A stretch of DNA of 64,000 bases from an uncultured Slackia sp. Lineage in GTDB: Bacteria > Actinomycetota > Coriobacteriia > Coriobacteriales > Eggerthellaceae. Under the pieces are notes generated by a model. That model had not been told where the DNA came from. It did no database searches and saw nothing but the letters and a program-made list of their open reading frames with translations. The DNA lies in the NCBI RefSeq assembly GCF_959608125.1, contig NZ_CAUHPG010000007.1, positions 25,015 through 89,014 on the forward strand, read 5' to 3'. Numbering within the stretch: the first letter of the stretch is position 1; each line of letters starts with the position of its first letter. The translations under genes and the position numbers were made by a program. This document shows positions 49,536-59,228 of the stretch, in pieces.

Positions 49536-51656
49536 TTATAGCGCTACCGTCGTGCACTCGCCGGCGTATCGCCTGACGGTCTCGAGAATCTCCTTATGAC
49601 AGGTAAAAAACACCACCTGCCGCGTCTTCGCGAGCTGAGCGAGGGCCTTCACGGCACCGATGCGGCGCTCGTCGTCGAAATTGACCAGGATGTCGTCGGC
49701 GAGTACCGGCAGCCCCGCACCCACATCGCTCGCGCGCTCGAGCAGGGCGATGCGCAGCGCAAGATAGAGCTGCTGGCAGGTGCCGGTCGACAGAAACCGC
49801 GGTTCGAAACGCTTGTGCACGGCATCCACCGCGATGATCGCGCCGTTCTCATCCGTTCGGACCTGCGTCCAAGCACCATTCGTCATAAGCGACAACAGTT
49901 CGGATGCGCGGCGATACACCTCGGGAACGCTCTCGCTTTTCCACTCATCCAATGCCTTCTGCAGCGCGCGTCGGGCCAGCAAAAGCTCGGCCAACGCCTC
50001 GGCCGATTCGCCCTTGCGCGTCACGATCTGCGCCTGACGGGTCTTCAGGATGTCGAATTCGTTGGAAAGCGACCCTTCTCGCAGCATGTTCTTAAGCTCG
50101 CCGAGACGGGCATCGGATCGGCGCATCTCTTCGACCGCCTCGCGGCGACGTTCCTTCAGCAAGTCTTCCTTCTGATCGAAGGCGTCCGCGCCCTGGGACG
50201 TCTCGAGACCGCAACGCGCGAACAACTCGTCCCTCGATGCGCACGCGCGCCGCAGCGATTCGAGGGAGTTGGCTCGGGTGCGCGCAACCTCGTCGCGTGC
50301 GGATCGGCGAACCTGCGAACGGCGGCGGCATTCGCATGACGCCGCGACAATCTTCTGCGCCTGGGAAAGCGAGCCCTGCGCCGCCTGAAGCCCCGCCGAC
50401 GCCAGCTCCTCCTCTATGCGAAGACGAAGCATGAGCTCTTCCTCCTCGCATGCTTCGAGAATCGCACGAGCCCGATTCATGGCCTGATGCGCAGCATCGC
50501 CGCGGGCCGAATCAGGCGCCGTGAGCGACATACGAAGCGTCCAAACCGCACAGACAGCCGCCATCACGGCCACGACGCCCGATGCGATGACTCCCGTCAT
50601 CTCGCCCGACCAGGCGAAATAGAGCAGCGCCGCGACCGCCGCAACGGCCGAGGCTCCGAAAATCGCCGGCACGGCCCGCGACGCGGAAACACCCGGCTCA
50701 TCCGAAGCCTCCTGGGCTTCGGCGCGCGCCGCAGCGAATGCGTCGCGGGCGGCATCGATGCGATGCGCCAGACGAGCCGATTCATCGACCAGGCGCTCCA
50801 CCACGGCCGCAGCGGCGGCTTCCGCCTGCTCATCGGCGAATAGCGCAGCCTCTTCGCCCCCTTCGAGCGTTGCGAGCCTGTCGTCGCATTCCCGCACGCG
50901 ACGGCGCTCTTCGTCTGCCGCGCGATCGAGGCGGACAGCTTCGGCCTTCGACGACGCCACCTTCTCGATCGATTCGTTAAGAACCGCCACCTCGTCGGCG
51001 CGACGTTCCTTATCGGCCATAAGAGCCGTATATTCACGATATTCCGCCTTCAAGGCGTCGGAGCGTTCGCGCGCCGCCGCAAGACCCTGCTTGCATTCGT
51101 CCTCTTCGATGTCCAGATGCACGAAAGATTCCGTCGCCGAGGCGGCACGGCTCGTGTACGCCGCTATCCTTTTCTCCACGTCGACCAGCGCCGTCGCAGG
51201 CGAAACGGCCGTTCCCGACCCTGCGGTCAGAAGCTTCGCCGCCATGTCGGCGGCGCCTTCAAGGCTACGCAGCTCATCGCTGGTCAGCGCGAACATCGTA
51301 TCGAAGGTATCCTTGTCGAGCGTCGACACTAGTTCGGTCGCTTCGGCAGGATCGAACGCAGGTCCGTCAACGTTTCTCACGCGCGATATTTCGTAAATGG
51401 AGCCGTCGTCGGCATCGGCGAAGAACAGCGTTCCCGAGCGGCGGGCGATGCTGGGCTTGTAGACGTTCTTACGGCCGCGAGCTTCATCCCAGCCGAACAG
51501 AACGCCGCCGATGAATGCATTCAACGTGGTTTTTCCGGCCTCGTTCGGCCCGTATACCACATTAAGGCCCGGCGAGAACGGCCCGACCGTCGTATCGAAA
51601 AACCGTCCGAACGCCGCGATGTGCAGGCGCTGGAGATACGTCTTCTGCGCATTCAT
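49536..51656 (-). CDS. SbcC/YhaN-like AAA ATPase
   Basis: A 706-residue ATPase of the Rad50/SbcC-like, YhaN subgroup. The Walker A motif is at YGPNEAGKTTLNAF (about residue 36), with AFGRFFDTTVGPF before it; long coiled-coil regions flank a membrane-like segment (about 345-380). The C-terminus has FLSTGTCQQLYLALRIALLE (ABC signature-like) and LPVLADDILVNFDDERR (Walker B). YhaN partners the YhaO nuclease, whose gene overlaps its start by 4 bases (ATGA). The pair is implicated in DNA end processing. Confidence 0.9.
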   Translation of the reverse strand: MNAQKTYLQRLHIAAFGRFFDTTVGPFSPGLNVVYGPNEAGKTTLNAFIGGVLFGWDEARGRKNVYKPSIARRSGTLFFADADDGSIYEISRVRNVDGPAFDPAEATELVSTLDKDTFDTMFALTSDELRSLEGAADMAAKLLTAGSGTAVSPATALVDVEKRIAAYTSRAASATESFVHLDIEEDECKQGLAAARERSDALKAEYREYTALMADKERRADEVAVLNESIEKVASSKAEAVRLDRAADEERRRVRECDDRLATLEGGEEAALFADEQAEAAAAAVVERLVDESARLAHRIDAARDAFAAARAEAQEASDEPGVSASRAVPAIFGASAVAAVAALLYFAWSGEMTGVIASGVVAVMAAVCAVWTLRMSLTAPDSARGDAAHQAMNRARAILEACEEEELMLRLRIEEELASAGLQAAQGSLSQAQKIVAASCECRRRSQVRRSARDEVARTRANSLESLRRACASRDELFARCGLETSQGADAFDQKEDLLKERRREAVEEMRRSDARLGELKNMLREGSLSNEFDILKTRQAQIVTRKGESAEALAELLLARRALQKALDEWKSESVPEVYRRASELLSLMTNGAWTQVRTDENGAIIAVDAVHKRFEPRFLSTGTCQQLYLALRIALLERASDVGAGLPVLADDILVNFDDERRIGAVKALAQLAKTRQVVFFTCHKEILETVRRYAGECTTVAL

Positions 51657-52909
51657 CGCGAACGTCCTTCCTCAAGCAGCGAGAGCGCCGTATCCTCGGC
51701 GCGGGCGGCGATTTCGCCCAAACGAGAAGCCACGCGTCGCGGCACCGTCAGACCGCGGGAGGCGAACTCGCCCTGCAGGTAGGAGAGAAGCGCTGCATCG
51801 TCATCGTCAGCAGCGAAACAACGCAGCAGCGTTCCTTCGAAAGTGCTCGATGCAGCTATCTTCTCCTTGTCTCGCAGCGGCGTGGTTTCGCAGACCAACG
51901 CGTCGCAGTAAAACGACGGATAGCTCTCGTTGAGTTCCGTGCGCAATGTCTCGAGCGCGACAGGGTCGGAAAGCATCTTGTGCAGGGGCGTGGCTCCCTC
52001 CAACACAATGCGCACGACCATCTCCTCGCACGAGCCGCCGGCATTTTCGGCGAACGCCGCGCGCACGCAGGCGGCAACGACCGCATCCGAGCCCGCGCAC
52101 TCCGACACGTCGACACGCACGCGCCCCCATTCCACCTGGGATGTCGCGATGAATTCGACCTTATTCGGCTCGCCCTTGGCGAGCGTCACTTTCAAACAGC
52201 CGCGCGGGCCGGTCTCTTTGATATCGCGTCCCTGGATGCAGCCGCAAAACGCAATGCGGGGGTCATGGGCTGGCGTCAGGTAGCTCTTGTGGATATGCCC
52301 AAGGGCCCAATAATCCATATCGGCCGCAAGCAGCTCTTTTTCGGAAGTCGGAGCCTTATAGGGGTCCATCCACAGGCCCGAATGCAGCATGCCGATGCAA
52401 AACGGCGCCTCGACGCCGCAGGCGCGCTCGGCGGCGGCGCGGGTCATGCCATCGGCGATATCGGCACCCTTCTCCATGTTCGAGAACCCGCGTGCGGCGA
52501 TAAGCGCGCAAGGGCGACCGTCTTTTTCGAACACCGAAAAAGACGGAGCATCGGAAGGCAGCAGGCATGCGTTGGAAGGAAGGTCGCCGACGACGTCGTG
52601 CCAGGTCGAGAACGGGTCATGGTTGCCAGCGATAATGTAAGCGGGGATTTTCCTCGACTCAAGGCGTTTCAACCCCGCAAGAAATCGGCGGTAATGGGCA
52701 TAGCTCGGCTTATCGGTGTCGAACACGTCGCCCGCAAGCAACAGAAAATCGACCTGCTCGTCGATGCATGCTTGGATCACTTCGTCGTAGGCGTCGGGAA
52801 TCGCCGTGGCAAGGCGGTCGGCCCAAACAGGAGAAAGAGCCCGCAGGCCCCTGAAGGGCGCACCCAAATGGATATCGCCCGAATGAATGAATGTCACACG
52901 CTCTTGCAT
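51653..52909 (-). CDS. SbcD/YhaO-like DNA repair metallophosphoesterase
   Basis: A 418-residue nuclease. Metallophosphoesterase motifs: IHSGDIHLGAP (DxH), LLLAGDVFDTD (GDxxD), YIIAGNHDPF (GNHD), MLHSG, and ALGHIHKSYL (GHxH). All metal ligands are present. The C-terminal part is a diverged cap domain. The stop overlaps the YhaN start by 4 bases, so the two are translationally coupled. No strong ribosome site is seen before ATG 52909. Confidence 0.92.
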   Translation of the reverse strand: MQERVTFIHSGDIHLGAPFRGLRALSPVWADRLATAIPDAYDEVIQACIDEQVDFLLLAGDVFDTDKPSYAHYRRFLAGLKRLESRKIPAYIIAGNHDPFSTWHDVVGDLPSNACLLPSDAPSFSVFEKDGRPCALIAARGFSNMEKGADIADGMTRAAAERACGVEAPFCIGMLHSGLWMDPYKAPTSEKELLAADMDYWALGHIHKSYLTPAHDPRIAFCGCIQGRDIKETGPRGCLKVTLAKGEPNKVEFIATSQVEWGRVRVDVSECAGSDAVVAACVRAAFAENAGGSCEEMVVRIVLEGATPLHKMLSDPVALETLRTELNESYPSFYCDALVCETTPLRDKEKIAASSTFEGTLLRCFAADDDDAALLSYLQGEFASRGLTVPRRVASRLGEIAARAEDTALSLLEEGRSR

Positions 52910-52928
52910 GCTTCGAGTCTAACGCAGA

Positions 52929-52990
52929 AGAGCCCGCCGAGGTCGCGCGCTTCGATTGATGGCGAAAACCTCAAGTCGGATGCGGGCTCT
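52929..52990 (-). terminator. Possible terminator after dnaB
   Basis: A 9-bp stem AGAGCCCGC/GCGGGCTCT has a long 44-base loop, 20 bases past the dnaB stop. The long loop makes this uncertain. Confidence 0.35.
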
Positions 52991-53010
52991 TTCGTCCAAA
53001 GCGAAGGACC

Positions 53011-54396
53011 CTAGATCTGCGATGCGTCGATGTAATTGCCGAACTTGGTGTATTCAGGGTTGAACGACAGCGTGATATCTCTCGTGGCACCGTTACGATG
53101 CTTCGCCACGATCAGCTCGGCCGTGCCCCATTCGGGACGGCCCTCCTGCTCGCCCTCCATCTCGTCCATGCTTCGGTCGATGAACATAACGATGTCGGCG
53201 TCCTGCTCGATCGAACCCGATTCGCGCAGGTCGGACAACATTGGGCGCTTCGTGCCGCGCATCTCGACGGCGCGGGAAAGCTGCGAAAGCGCCAACAGAG
53301 GCATGTTGAGCTCTTTCGCAAGCACCTTCAGACCTCGAGAAATCTCGGCGACCTCGACCGCACGATTGCCGTCTCGGCGATTCGAAGGCGGCTGCATCAG
53401 CTGCAGATAGTCGACGATGATCAATCCCTTTTCCTTATCGCGCAGCTGGCGGCGGGCCTTGGCGCGCATCTCGAGCAGCGACAACCCGGGGGTGTCATCG
53501 ATGTACAGCTCGAGGCCCGAAAGCGTGGCTGCGGCGTTCATGATGGCGCTCCAGTCGCCTTCGCTCAGCTTGCCCTGACGCAGCTGGCCCAGGTTCACGC
53601 GAGCCTCGGCGCACAGAATACGCTGAACGAGCTGGTTGGCGCCCATCTCGAGGCTGAACAGAGCCACAGCGGCGCCCGACTTGGCCGCATTGGTAGCCAG
53701 ATTCAACGCGAAAGAGGTTTTGCCGACGCCGGGGCGAGCGGCAAGAATAAGCAGGTCGCCGCCACGCAGGCCCCAGAACAACTTATCCACATCGGTAAAG
53801 CCGGTCGGCACGCCTGCCATATGGTTCTGATTGTTCACCAGGTCGTCAATCTCGTCGAAGGCCTGCGTCAGAAGGTCGGTGATGTTTTGGAACGAAGACG
53901 ATACGCGCTTTTGCGTGACGCTGAAGAGCATCTTCTCGGCCTCTTCGATGACCTCGTTCGTATCGTCGGGGGCATCGTAGGCAAGAGCGTTGATGTTCGT
54001 GGAGGCATACACCAAATCGCGCAAGACGCTCGTGCGCTTGACGATTTCCGTATGGCTCTTCCAATTCGTCAGAGCCAAGGTGTTGTTCGCAAGCTCCACC
54101 AGGTAAGGCTTTCCGCCCACCGCCTCGAGCTGGCCTTCGGCGGCCAGGCGCTCGGCCAAAGAAATCTGGTCAATGGGAATATGCCTCGTATTCAACTCGA
54201 GCATGCCCTCGAAAATACGCTGATGGGCAGGGCGGAAGAAGTTTTCCGGCCTGAGCTTGGTGGCAATGTCGTCGACGGCCTCGGGATTGAGCATGCATGC
54301 CGCAAGCACCGATTTTTCGGCCTCGATATTGTGGGGAAGGGTGCGACCCGTCGTCGATTGAAGAACCGGGGGGTTGGCGGTAATGTTTTCAGCCAT
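53011..54396 (-). CDS. dnaB: Replicative DNA helicase
   Basis: A 461-residue hexameric helicase. The N-terminal domain starts at LPHNIEAEKSVLAACMLNPE, the linker reaches residue 170, and the RecA-like domain has Walker A LAARPGVGKTSFALNL, Walker B LIIVDYLQLMQPP, and the arginine-finger region DADIVMFIDR. GGAG precedes ATG 54396. No intein. dnaB usually follows rplI directly; here 4.7 kb separate them. Confidence 0.98.
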   Translation of the reverse strand: MAENITANPPVLQSTTGRTLPHNIEAEKSVLAACMLNPEAVDDIATKLRPENFFRPAHQRIFEGMLELNTRHIPIDQISLAERLAAEGQLEAVGGKPYLVELANNTLALTNWKSHTEIVKRTSVLRDLVYASTNINALAYDAPDDTNEVIEEAEKMLFSVTQKRVSSSFQNITDLLTQAFDEIDDLVNNQNHMAGVPTGFTDVDKLFWGLRGGDLLILAARPGVGKTSFALNLATNAAKSGAAVALFSLEMGANQLVQRILCAEARVNLGQLRQGKLSEGDWSAIMNAAATLSGLELYIDDTPGLSLLEMRAKARRQLRDKEKGLIIVDYLQLMQPPSNRRDGNRAVEVAEISRGLKVLAKELNMPLLALSQLSRAVEMRGTKRPMLSDLRESGSIEQDADIVMFIDRSMDEMEGEQEGRPEWGTAELIVAKHRNGATRDITLSFNPEYTKFGNYIDASQI

Positions 54397-54507
54397 GGGT
54401 AAATGCTCCGTCGATCGATTGGGAAATGCGCTAAGAGAACATCATAGTATACGGGTCGAGCGCCTCTTAATCAGAGCTTCCGAAACCATGTAAGCCGCGC
54501 GAAAGCG

Positions 54508-55938
54508 CTATCGTTCAGCAGACGCAAGAAAATCCTCTTCCCGTTCGTCGACGCCGTCGATGAAACCAAGCAGCCCCTCGCGAGAATTCACATTCAATTT
54601 CGCATAGATATGACGCACGTGGGTGCGCACGGTATTTTCGGAAATGAAGAGCTTGCGCGCAATGTATCCATGGTTGTATCCACGCGCAAGATAGTACAGC
54701 ACCTCCTTTTCCCGCTGGGATATTCCTAACGATTCTTCCAGCTCGTCACAGCGGCGGCTGATATAGGCGCCCGGTCTCAGATTGTCCATGACTCGCGCGT
54801 TCTTTTCCCTCTCGGTCTCAAGGGCGTACCAAACGGCGATAAGCGCCATGTACACGGTCAAAAGCAGGAGGCAAAGGTCTTTTCCCGCAAGCCCTATCAC
54901 ATGAATAATCTCCATTCCGAATATCGTCGCCAAAGCGAATAAGGAAAAACACCATACCGCAGGCGCAATTATGCGCGCCGAGCGCACGGCGGCCACCAAG
55001 CTCGCCCACGTGACCAACACGATTGCGGAAAACCCTGCAGCTTGGACGATTTGGAACAAAGCCTGAACCGCCGCGGATTCCACACCCAGTGCAGGAAGGA
55101 CGAGAATCACCGCAACCGCACAGGGCAGAACAACCCCTTGCATCAGAAAAACCGCCGAAGACGACCGATAGACCACGATGGCAACCGTCACCGCAGCAGC
55201 AATGCAGGGGCCGATGAACAGGCATGCTTCATACAGCGGAAGAGACGAGTGAACTATCTCACCCGATACGACAGGGTCCCACGTCAATCCGAAGATGAAC
55301 ACCGAAAGAATCGCGCCCGAAACGGGAAGCCAGAGGATTTTCGCTGCAAAAGAAAACCGCTGTTTCAGGGGCGGCGCGGCATCGGATTCATCGTCCTGGA
55401 TCTCCTCCGACGAAAGAGACGCATGCGTACGAGCAGCGCAAAAAGACACCGCGGCAGTACCGACCAAAACAAGAACGGCCAGGAAATACCATTGCGGGGA
55501 AAGCAAGGACGTCGCCGCGAACTGCGCAATGCCCGCAACCACAAGGCCGACGGAAGAAGACAACAGAACGTCGTCCATGGCGTAGCGCGCACATTCCTTA
55601 ACCCATATCGCTCCCATCAAAGAGAACGAAGCGCCCGCAAGCACTCCCGGAGCGAACGGGGGAACAAGACCCGTCCATGCGACGATCGCCGCGGCGGCCA
55701 CGAAAACGGCGCCGAAGCCGACGCAGGCGCATTCTCTGTCTTCAGCCAACGAAGGGTAGCTCTTCCGCCAGAGCTGCAAAACGACCATGCAGGCACCGAC
55801 GAACACGGCGCCCCAAAGGATTCCCTGGGCCATGGCCAAAGACACGGCCTCTTTTGCTCCTGGCACCCCTTTCACAAGGAGCATCAAAGCGGCGAAAAGG
55901 AGTCCCGCTCCTACGATATCGACACGGATTTTCCCCAT
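54508..55938 (-). CDS. Membrane-bound LuxR-family regulator (module 2)
   Basis: A 476-residue protein with about 12 membrane segments and a C-terminal LuxR helix-turn-helix (LGISQREKEVLYYLARGYNH, GYIARKLFISENTVRTHVRH, IYAKLNVNSREGLLGFIDGV). ATG at 55938 (MGKIRVDIVG) is chosen because GGAGG lies 8 bases upstream; the longer frame starts within the flavoprotein promoter region. It is divergent from flavoprotein 2 and shares architecture with the regulator at 39371-41113, though the membrane parts are diverged. Control of the flavoprotein operon is inferred. Confidence 0.9.
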   Translation of the reverse strand: MGKIRVDIVGAGLLFAALMLLVKGVPGAKEAVSLAMAQGILWGAVFVGACMVVLQLWRKSYPSLAEDRECACVGFGAVFVAAAAIVAWTGLVPPFAPGVLAGASFSLMGAIWVKECARYAMDDVLLSSSVGLVVAGIAQFAATSLLSPQWYFLAVLVLVGTAAVSFCAARTHASLSSEEIQDDESDAAPPLKQRFSFAAKILWLPVSGAILSVFIFGLTWDPVVSGEIVHSSLPLYEACLFIGPCIAAAVTVAIVVYRSSSAVFLMQGVVLPCAVAVILVLPALGVESAAVQALFQIVQAAGFSAIVLVTWASLVAAVRSARIIAPAVWCFSLFALATIFGMEIIHVIGLAGKDLCLLLLTVYMALIAVWYALETEREKNARVMDNLRPGAYISRRCDELEESLGISQREKEVLYYLARGYNHGYIARKLFISENTVRTHVRHIYAKLNVNSREGLLGFIDGVDEREEDFLASAER

Positions 55939-56212
55939 GCATCTTCCCTCCAAGATAATGAAAAAGCATCCGTCATCATATTCCGATGACCATGACATTT
56001 CTTCTCCGAAACAAAAGAATACCCATTCTGACCTGGAATCACCAATTTCAGTGATACCCAAAAGCCCCCTGCGAGCTTACTTTTTTCCTCGGTCCAGGCA
56101 ACAGGACTGCAAGAGAATGCGGTTCGCCTTGGCGCAGGACACGACGCCCCCCTCCCTCCATGATCCGTCGACTGCATGCCAAGGCGGACCCGTTAACAAG
56201 GAAGGAGAAACT

Positions 56213-58150
56213 ATGTCGACCACAGGTTTGAGCCGCCGCGATTTCTTTAAAGGAGCGGCCGCGGGCACGATGGGCGTCGCCGCACTCGGCGCCCTTGGAG
56301 GTTGTGCGCCAAGCACTTCGAAAGGTACGGAAACCGTCGCAAGCGAAACCAGCCAGGCGGGCACCTACGACGTCATGGCTGAGCTGTCCACCTATAACCG
56401 CGGCGAAAATCCCGACAAGACCGCAGCCACCACGCCCGAGGAATTCATCGTCTCGAAGGGCGACGGCGTGCTTTCCGCCGGCGGCGGCGTCGAGGAGCTT
56501 GGCATCTCTCCCGCCGACTTCATGCTCAACACTCCCGCATGGCTTGGAACCGCCCCCGAGATTTCCGATATCGCCGACGAGGAATCGTGCGAGGTTCTGG
56601 TCATCGGCGCCGGCAACGCGGGCACGGCGGCCGCGCTGCATGCGCAGGTTCTCGGCGCGAACGTGTGCCTCGCGGAAATGCAGACCTACGACGAATACGA
56701 CGAATATGCCTGCGATATGGCCTGCTACAACTCCAAGATTTTTCTCGACAAGGGCACGCCTGAGATCGACACCATGGAAGTATTCAACGAGTACATGCGC
56801 CTTTCCCGCGGCCATGCCCACCAGAAGCTGGTGCGCGACTACGCAACCCGTTCGGGCGAAATGCTCGACTTCCTCATGGAGTACATCCCCCAGGATTACA
56901 TCGACCAGTACGCCCACACCTCCAATTACAAAGGCAACGAGAACTTCTCGGGCGAATGCTGCGGCCAAAAATCGTGGCCTGCCATGACCCAGTGGCGCGA
57001 TGTCGATTCCAACATCAACATGTGGCCCTTCGTCATTCGTACCCTTCACGCGGCACTCGAAGAGCAGGGTGGCACCATCAAATGGGGCTACCAGGGTGTA
57101 GTGCTGACCCAGGCGGAAGATGGGTCGGTGAACGGTGCCATCTTCAAGGATGTGGACGGCGCCTATCATAAGATTTCAGCCAAAGCCGTCTTGATGGCGG
57201 CGGGCGATTTCGGCGGCAACCCCGACATGCGCCTCGACCTTGCCGACCAGATGCGAAACACCGGCTGGTCGCACGGGCTCGACCGCAACGACCCTTCCAA
57301 CCTCGGCGGCATGGGCCGCGACGGCAGCGGTATTCGTATGTGCCTGTGGGCGGGCGCCACGATGGAGGGCGGCCCGCGTGCCGGCCAGGCTTGCGGCATC
57401 AACGGCGTTCCCGGATTCGCCTTCGGCGGCGCGTGGCCCTGCTTCGGCAACGACGGCAAACGCTTCATCAACGAGACCATGGTCAAGCACGGCACGAATG
57501 GCTATCTCGACATGCTTCCCGCCGATTTCCTCATGGCCAACGTAACCGATGCAAACTGGGAAACCTATCTTTCCTACCAGGGCTACGGCCATGAGACCAT
57601 GGACCGCTCTTCCGACTATATGGTCGAGGAGGTCCGCCAGAACATGGCCGACTACAAGACGGGACCCGACGGATTCAACGTGCGCGCATTCTCTCGCTTC
57701 GGCAAGGAATACATGCCTGTTTACGCCGCCGATACGCTCGAAGAGCTTGCCGACATCATCGGCTACACGGGAGAAGCGAAAGAGAACTTCCTCGCCGAGG
57801 TGCAGCGTTACAACGAGTTGTGCGAAAAAGGACACGACGACGACTGGGGATGCGACCCGCAGAATCTCTTCCCTATCAAAGACGCCCCGTTCTTCGCCAG
57901 CTTCGGCAAAACGGGAGGCAACCCCTCCAACGGCCTCTGCCAGCACGCCGCCGTCTGCACCGACGGCCGCTATCAGGTGCTCACCGGCGAGAAAACGGTC
58001 ATCAAAGGCCTTTATGCCGCGGGCAACAACTGCGGACAGCGCTACGGCATCCAGTATGCGACGCCGACGGCAGGCAACAGTTGCGGTTCGGCACTGACCA
58101 GCGGCTATTGCGCTGCGGAATCGGTTGTTGAAGACATCGAATCTGCATAG
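56213..58150 (+). CDS. Tat-exported FAD-dependent oxidoreductase (fumarate-reductase flavoprotein family), module 2
   Basis: A 645-residue flavoprotein. Tat motif SRRDFFKG and the following hydrophobic run end in a lipobox-like LGGC (residue about 26). A ~100-residue linker precedes the FAD domain (CEVLVIGAGNAGTAAALHAQ). The C-terminal FAD region reads KGLYAAGNNCGQRYG and TPTAGNSCGSALTSG. Distinctive aromatic and Cys-rich segments (NFSGECCGQKSWPAMTQW) suggest a specialised substrate. It is more than 100 residues longer than flavoprotein 1. GAAGGAG precedes ATG 56213. It is followed on the same strand by a HemN/HemW-like protein. Confidence 0.9.
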   Translation: MSTTGLSRRDFFKGAAAGTMGVAALGALGGCAPSTSKGTETVASETSQAGTYDVMAELSTYNRGENPDKTAATTPEEFIVSKGDGVLSAGGGVEELGISPADFMLNTPAWLGTAPEISDIADEESCEVLVIGAGNAGTAAALHAQVLGANVCLAEMQTYDEYDEYACDMACYNSKIFLDKGTPEIDTMEVFNEYMRLSRGHAHQKLVRDYATRSGEMLDFLMEYIPQDYIDQYAHTSNYKGNENFSGECCGQKSWPAMTQWRDVDSNINMWPFVIRTLHAALEEQGGTIKWGYQGVVLTQAEDGSVNGAIFKDVDGAYHKISAKAVLMAAGDFGGNPDMRLDLADQMRNTGWSHGLDRNDPSNLGGMGRDGSGIRMCLWAGATMEGGPRAGQACGINGVPGFAFGGAWPCFGNDGKRFINETMVKHGTNGYLDMLPADFLMANVTDANWETYLSYQGYGHETMDRSSDYMVEEVRQNMADYKTGPDGFNVRAFSRFGKEYMPVYAADTLEELADIIGYTGEAKENFLAEVQRYNELCEKGHDDDWGCDPQNLFPIKDAPFFASFGKTGGNPSNGLCQHAAVCTDGRYQVLTGEKTVIKGLYAAGNNCGQRYGIQYATPTAGNSCGSALTSGYCAAESVVEDIESA

Positions 58151-58162
58151 CCCAACCATAAA

Positions 58163-58193
58163 GAAGGTCGGCGGGGAACACTCGCCGACCTTC
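58163..58193 (+). terminator. Hairpin between flavoprotein 2 and the HemN/HemW-like gene
   Basis: An 11-bp stem GAAGGTCGGCG/CGCCGACCTTC lies 12 bases after the flavoprotein stop. The tail is not T-rich, so partial read-through into the next gene is likely. Confidence 0.5.
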
Positions 58194-58248
58194 GCGTTGA
58201 GGCAAGCAGCAGCACCGTGTGCCAGGAGCATGAAAAGAGGAGCTAGCC

Positions 58249-59124
58249 ATGAACCGCCGCCCGATTCCTATGAAAATAGAAATCCCCTTCACTCGAAGAT
58301 GCCCTCGAGGTTGCTGTCACAGTGAACACGATTGGGACACTCCGCGCATGGAGCGCTATATCCAGGCGATAGAAAGAGAGGCTGCGGCCAATGCCGGCCA
58401 GTTCGAAGATTGCTCCATCGAAGCCATCCGCCTCGAGGGAGGGTGCGCCTCTCTTGCACCCGCCTCCTGCATCTCCGACCTCATGAGGACTATCCGACGC
58501 ATCTATCACGGGGCGGACAACGCGCCCATAACCATGACAGCCTCCATCGCCGATATATCGGGCGCTACGATGCCGTATTTCCGAAGGGCACGGATTTCAC
58601 GCTTCGATTTCATGATGATGTCGCTCGACACGTTCGATTTCGCGCGCGTGAACACCAGAGACAACCTGAGAGATTTTCCCCTTATATGCGAGTGCTTCCT
58701 TCATTCCTACGCCAACGACACACTTGGCCTCGTTCTAGCATATGGCCTCGAGAGCAACAGCATCGTGTTCAGGAGATCGCTTTTCGCCGCCTTGAGAAAC
58801 AACTGCCGGCATATCGAACTGACGCGCTGGACGGGGCAGGGGGCGGCGAGCGACGACGAAGCCGAAGCCCAGCTTAGTGAAGGACGAAAGATTCTTTTCA
58901 ATGAGGGATTCACGGAATACGCACCGCTTTTCTTCGCCGCCGCCGGGCACGAGGACCGCTGTATCGCCGCCAGAGCGCAAAACGGAGACATCCTCTCTTT
59001 CGGCTTAGGGGCTGAAACACGCATAGATGGCATACAGAGCATCAATACGTCCGATATCGGAACGTATCTCAGCCATTCCGACGACTACTCCCTCATCACT
59101 GCGGAAATAAAGCCCTTAAAATAG
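58249..59124 (+). CDS. Degenerate HemN/HemW-like radical-SAM-fold protein
   Basis: A 291-residue protein that follows the HemN/HemW layout but has lost its key residues. The first strand reads MKIEIPFTRRCPRGCCHSEH where HemN-type proteins have IPFCxxxCxYC: the first Cys is Thr and the spacing is CxxxCC. The GGGTP box has become RLEGGCASLAP, and the VQSFD region reads FMMMSLDTFDF. Domain order and spacing still match for about 150 residues. GAGGAG precedes ATG 58249. It is downstream of flavoprotein 2 and probably co-expressed. A non-catalytic haem- or flavin-handling role is possible. Confidence 0.72.
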   Translation: MNRRPIPMKIEIPFTRRCPRGCCHSEHDWDTPRMERYIQAIEREAAANAGQFEDCSIEAIRLEGGCASLAPASCISDLMRTIRRIYHGADNAPITMTASIADISGATMPYFRRARISRFDFMMMSLDTFDFARVNTRDNLRDFPLICECFLHSYANDTLGLVLAYGLESNSIVFRRSLFAALRNNCRHIELTRWTGQGAASDDEAEAQLSEGRKILFNEGFTEYAPLFFAAAGHEDRCIAARAQNGDILSFGLGAETRIDGIQSINTSDIGTYLSHSDDYSLITAEIKPLK

Positions 59125-59179
59125 CATTCCTCCATCGAGTTTACTTTGCAACTCGAATGCCCCTTTACCCGATAAACAA

Positions 59180-59208
59180 AAACGCCCCGTCAAAACGACG
59201 GGGCGTTT
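59180..59208 (-). terminator. Terminator of the rpsF-ssb-rpsR-rplI operon
   Basis: A 12-bp perfect stem (AAACGCCCCGTC / GACGGGGCGTTT) with a short loop is followed on the minus strand by TTG. It lies 20 bases after the rplI stop. Confidence 0.9.
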
Positions 59209-59228
59209 GCATGCGTGGAAAAGCGCGC

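Noticed and set aside
53779..53787. TTATCCACA, a consensus DnaA box within dnaB
   Set aside because: Single copy inside coding sequence, as expected occasionally by chance; no cluster.
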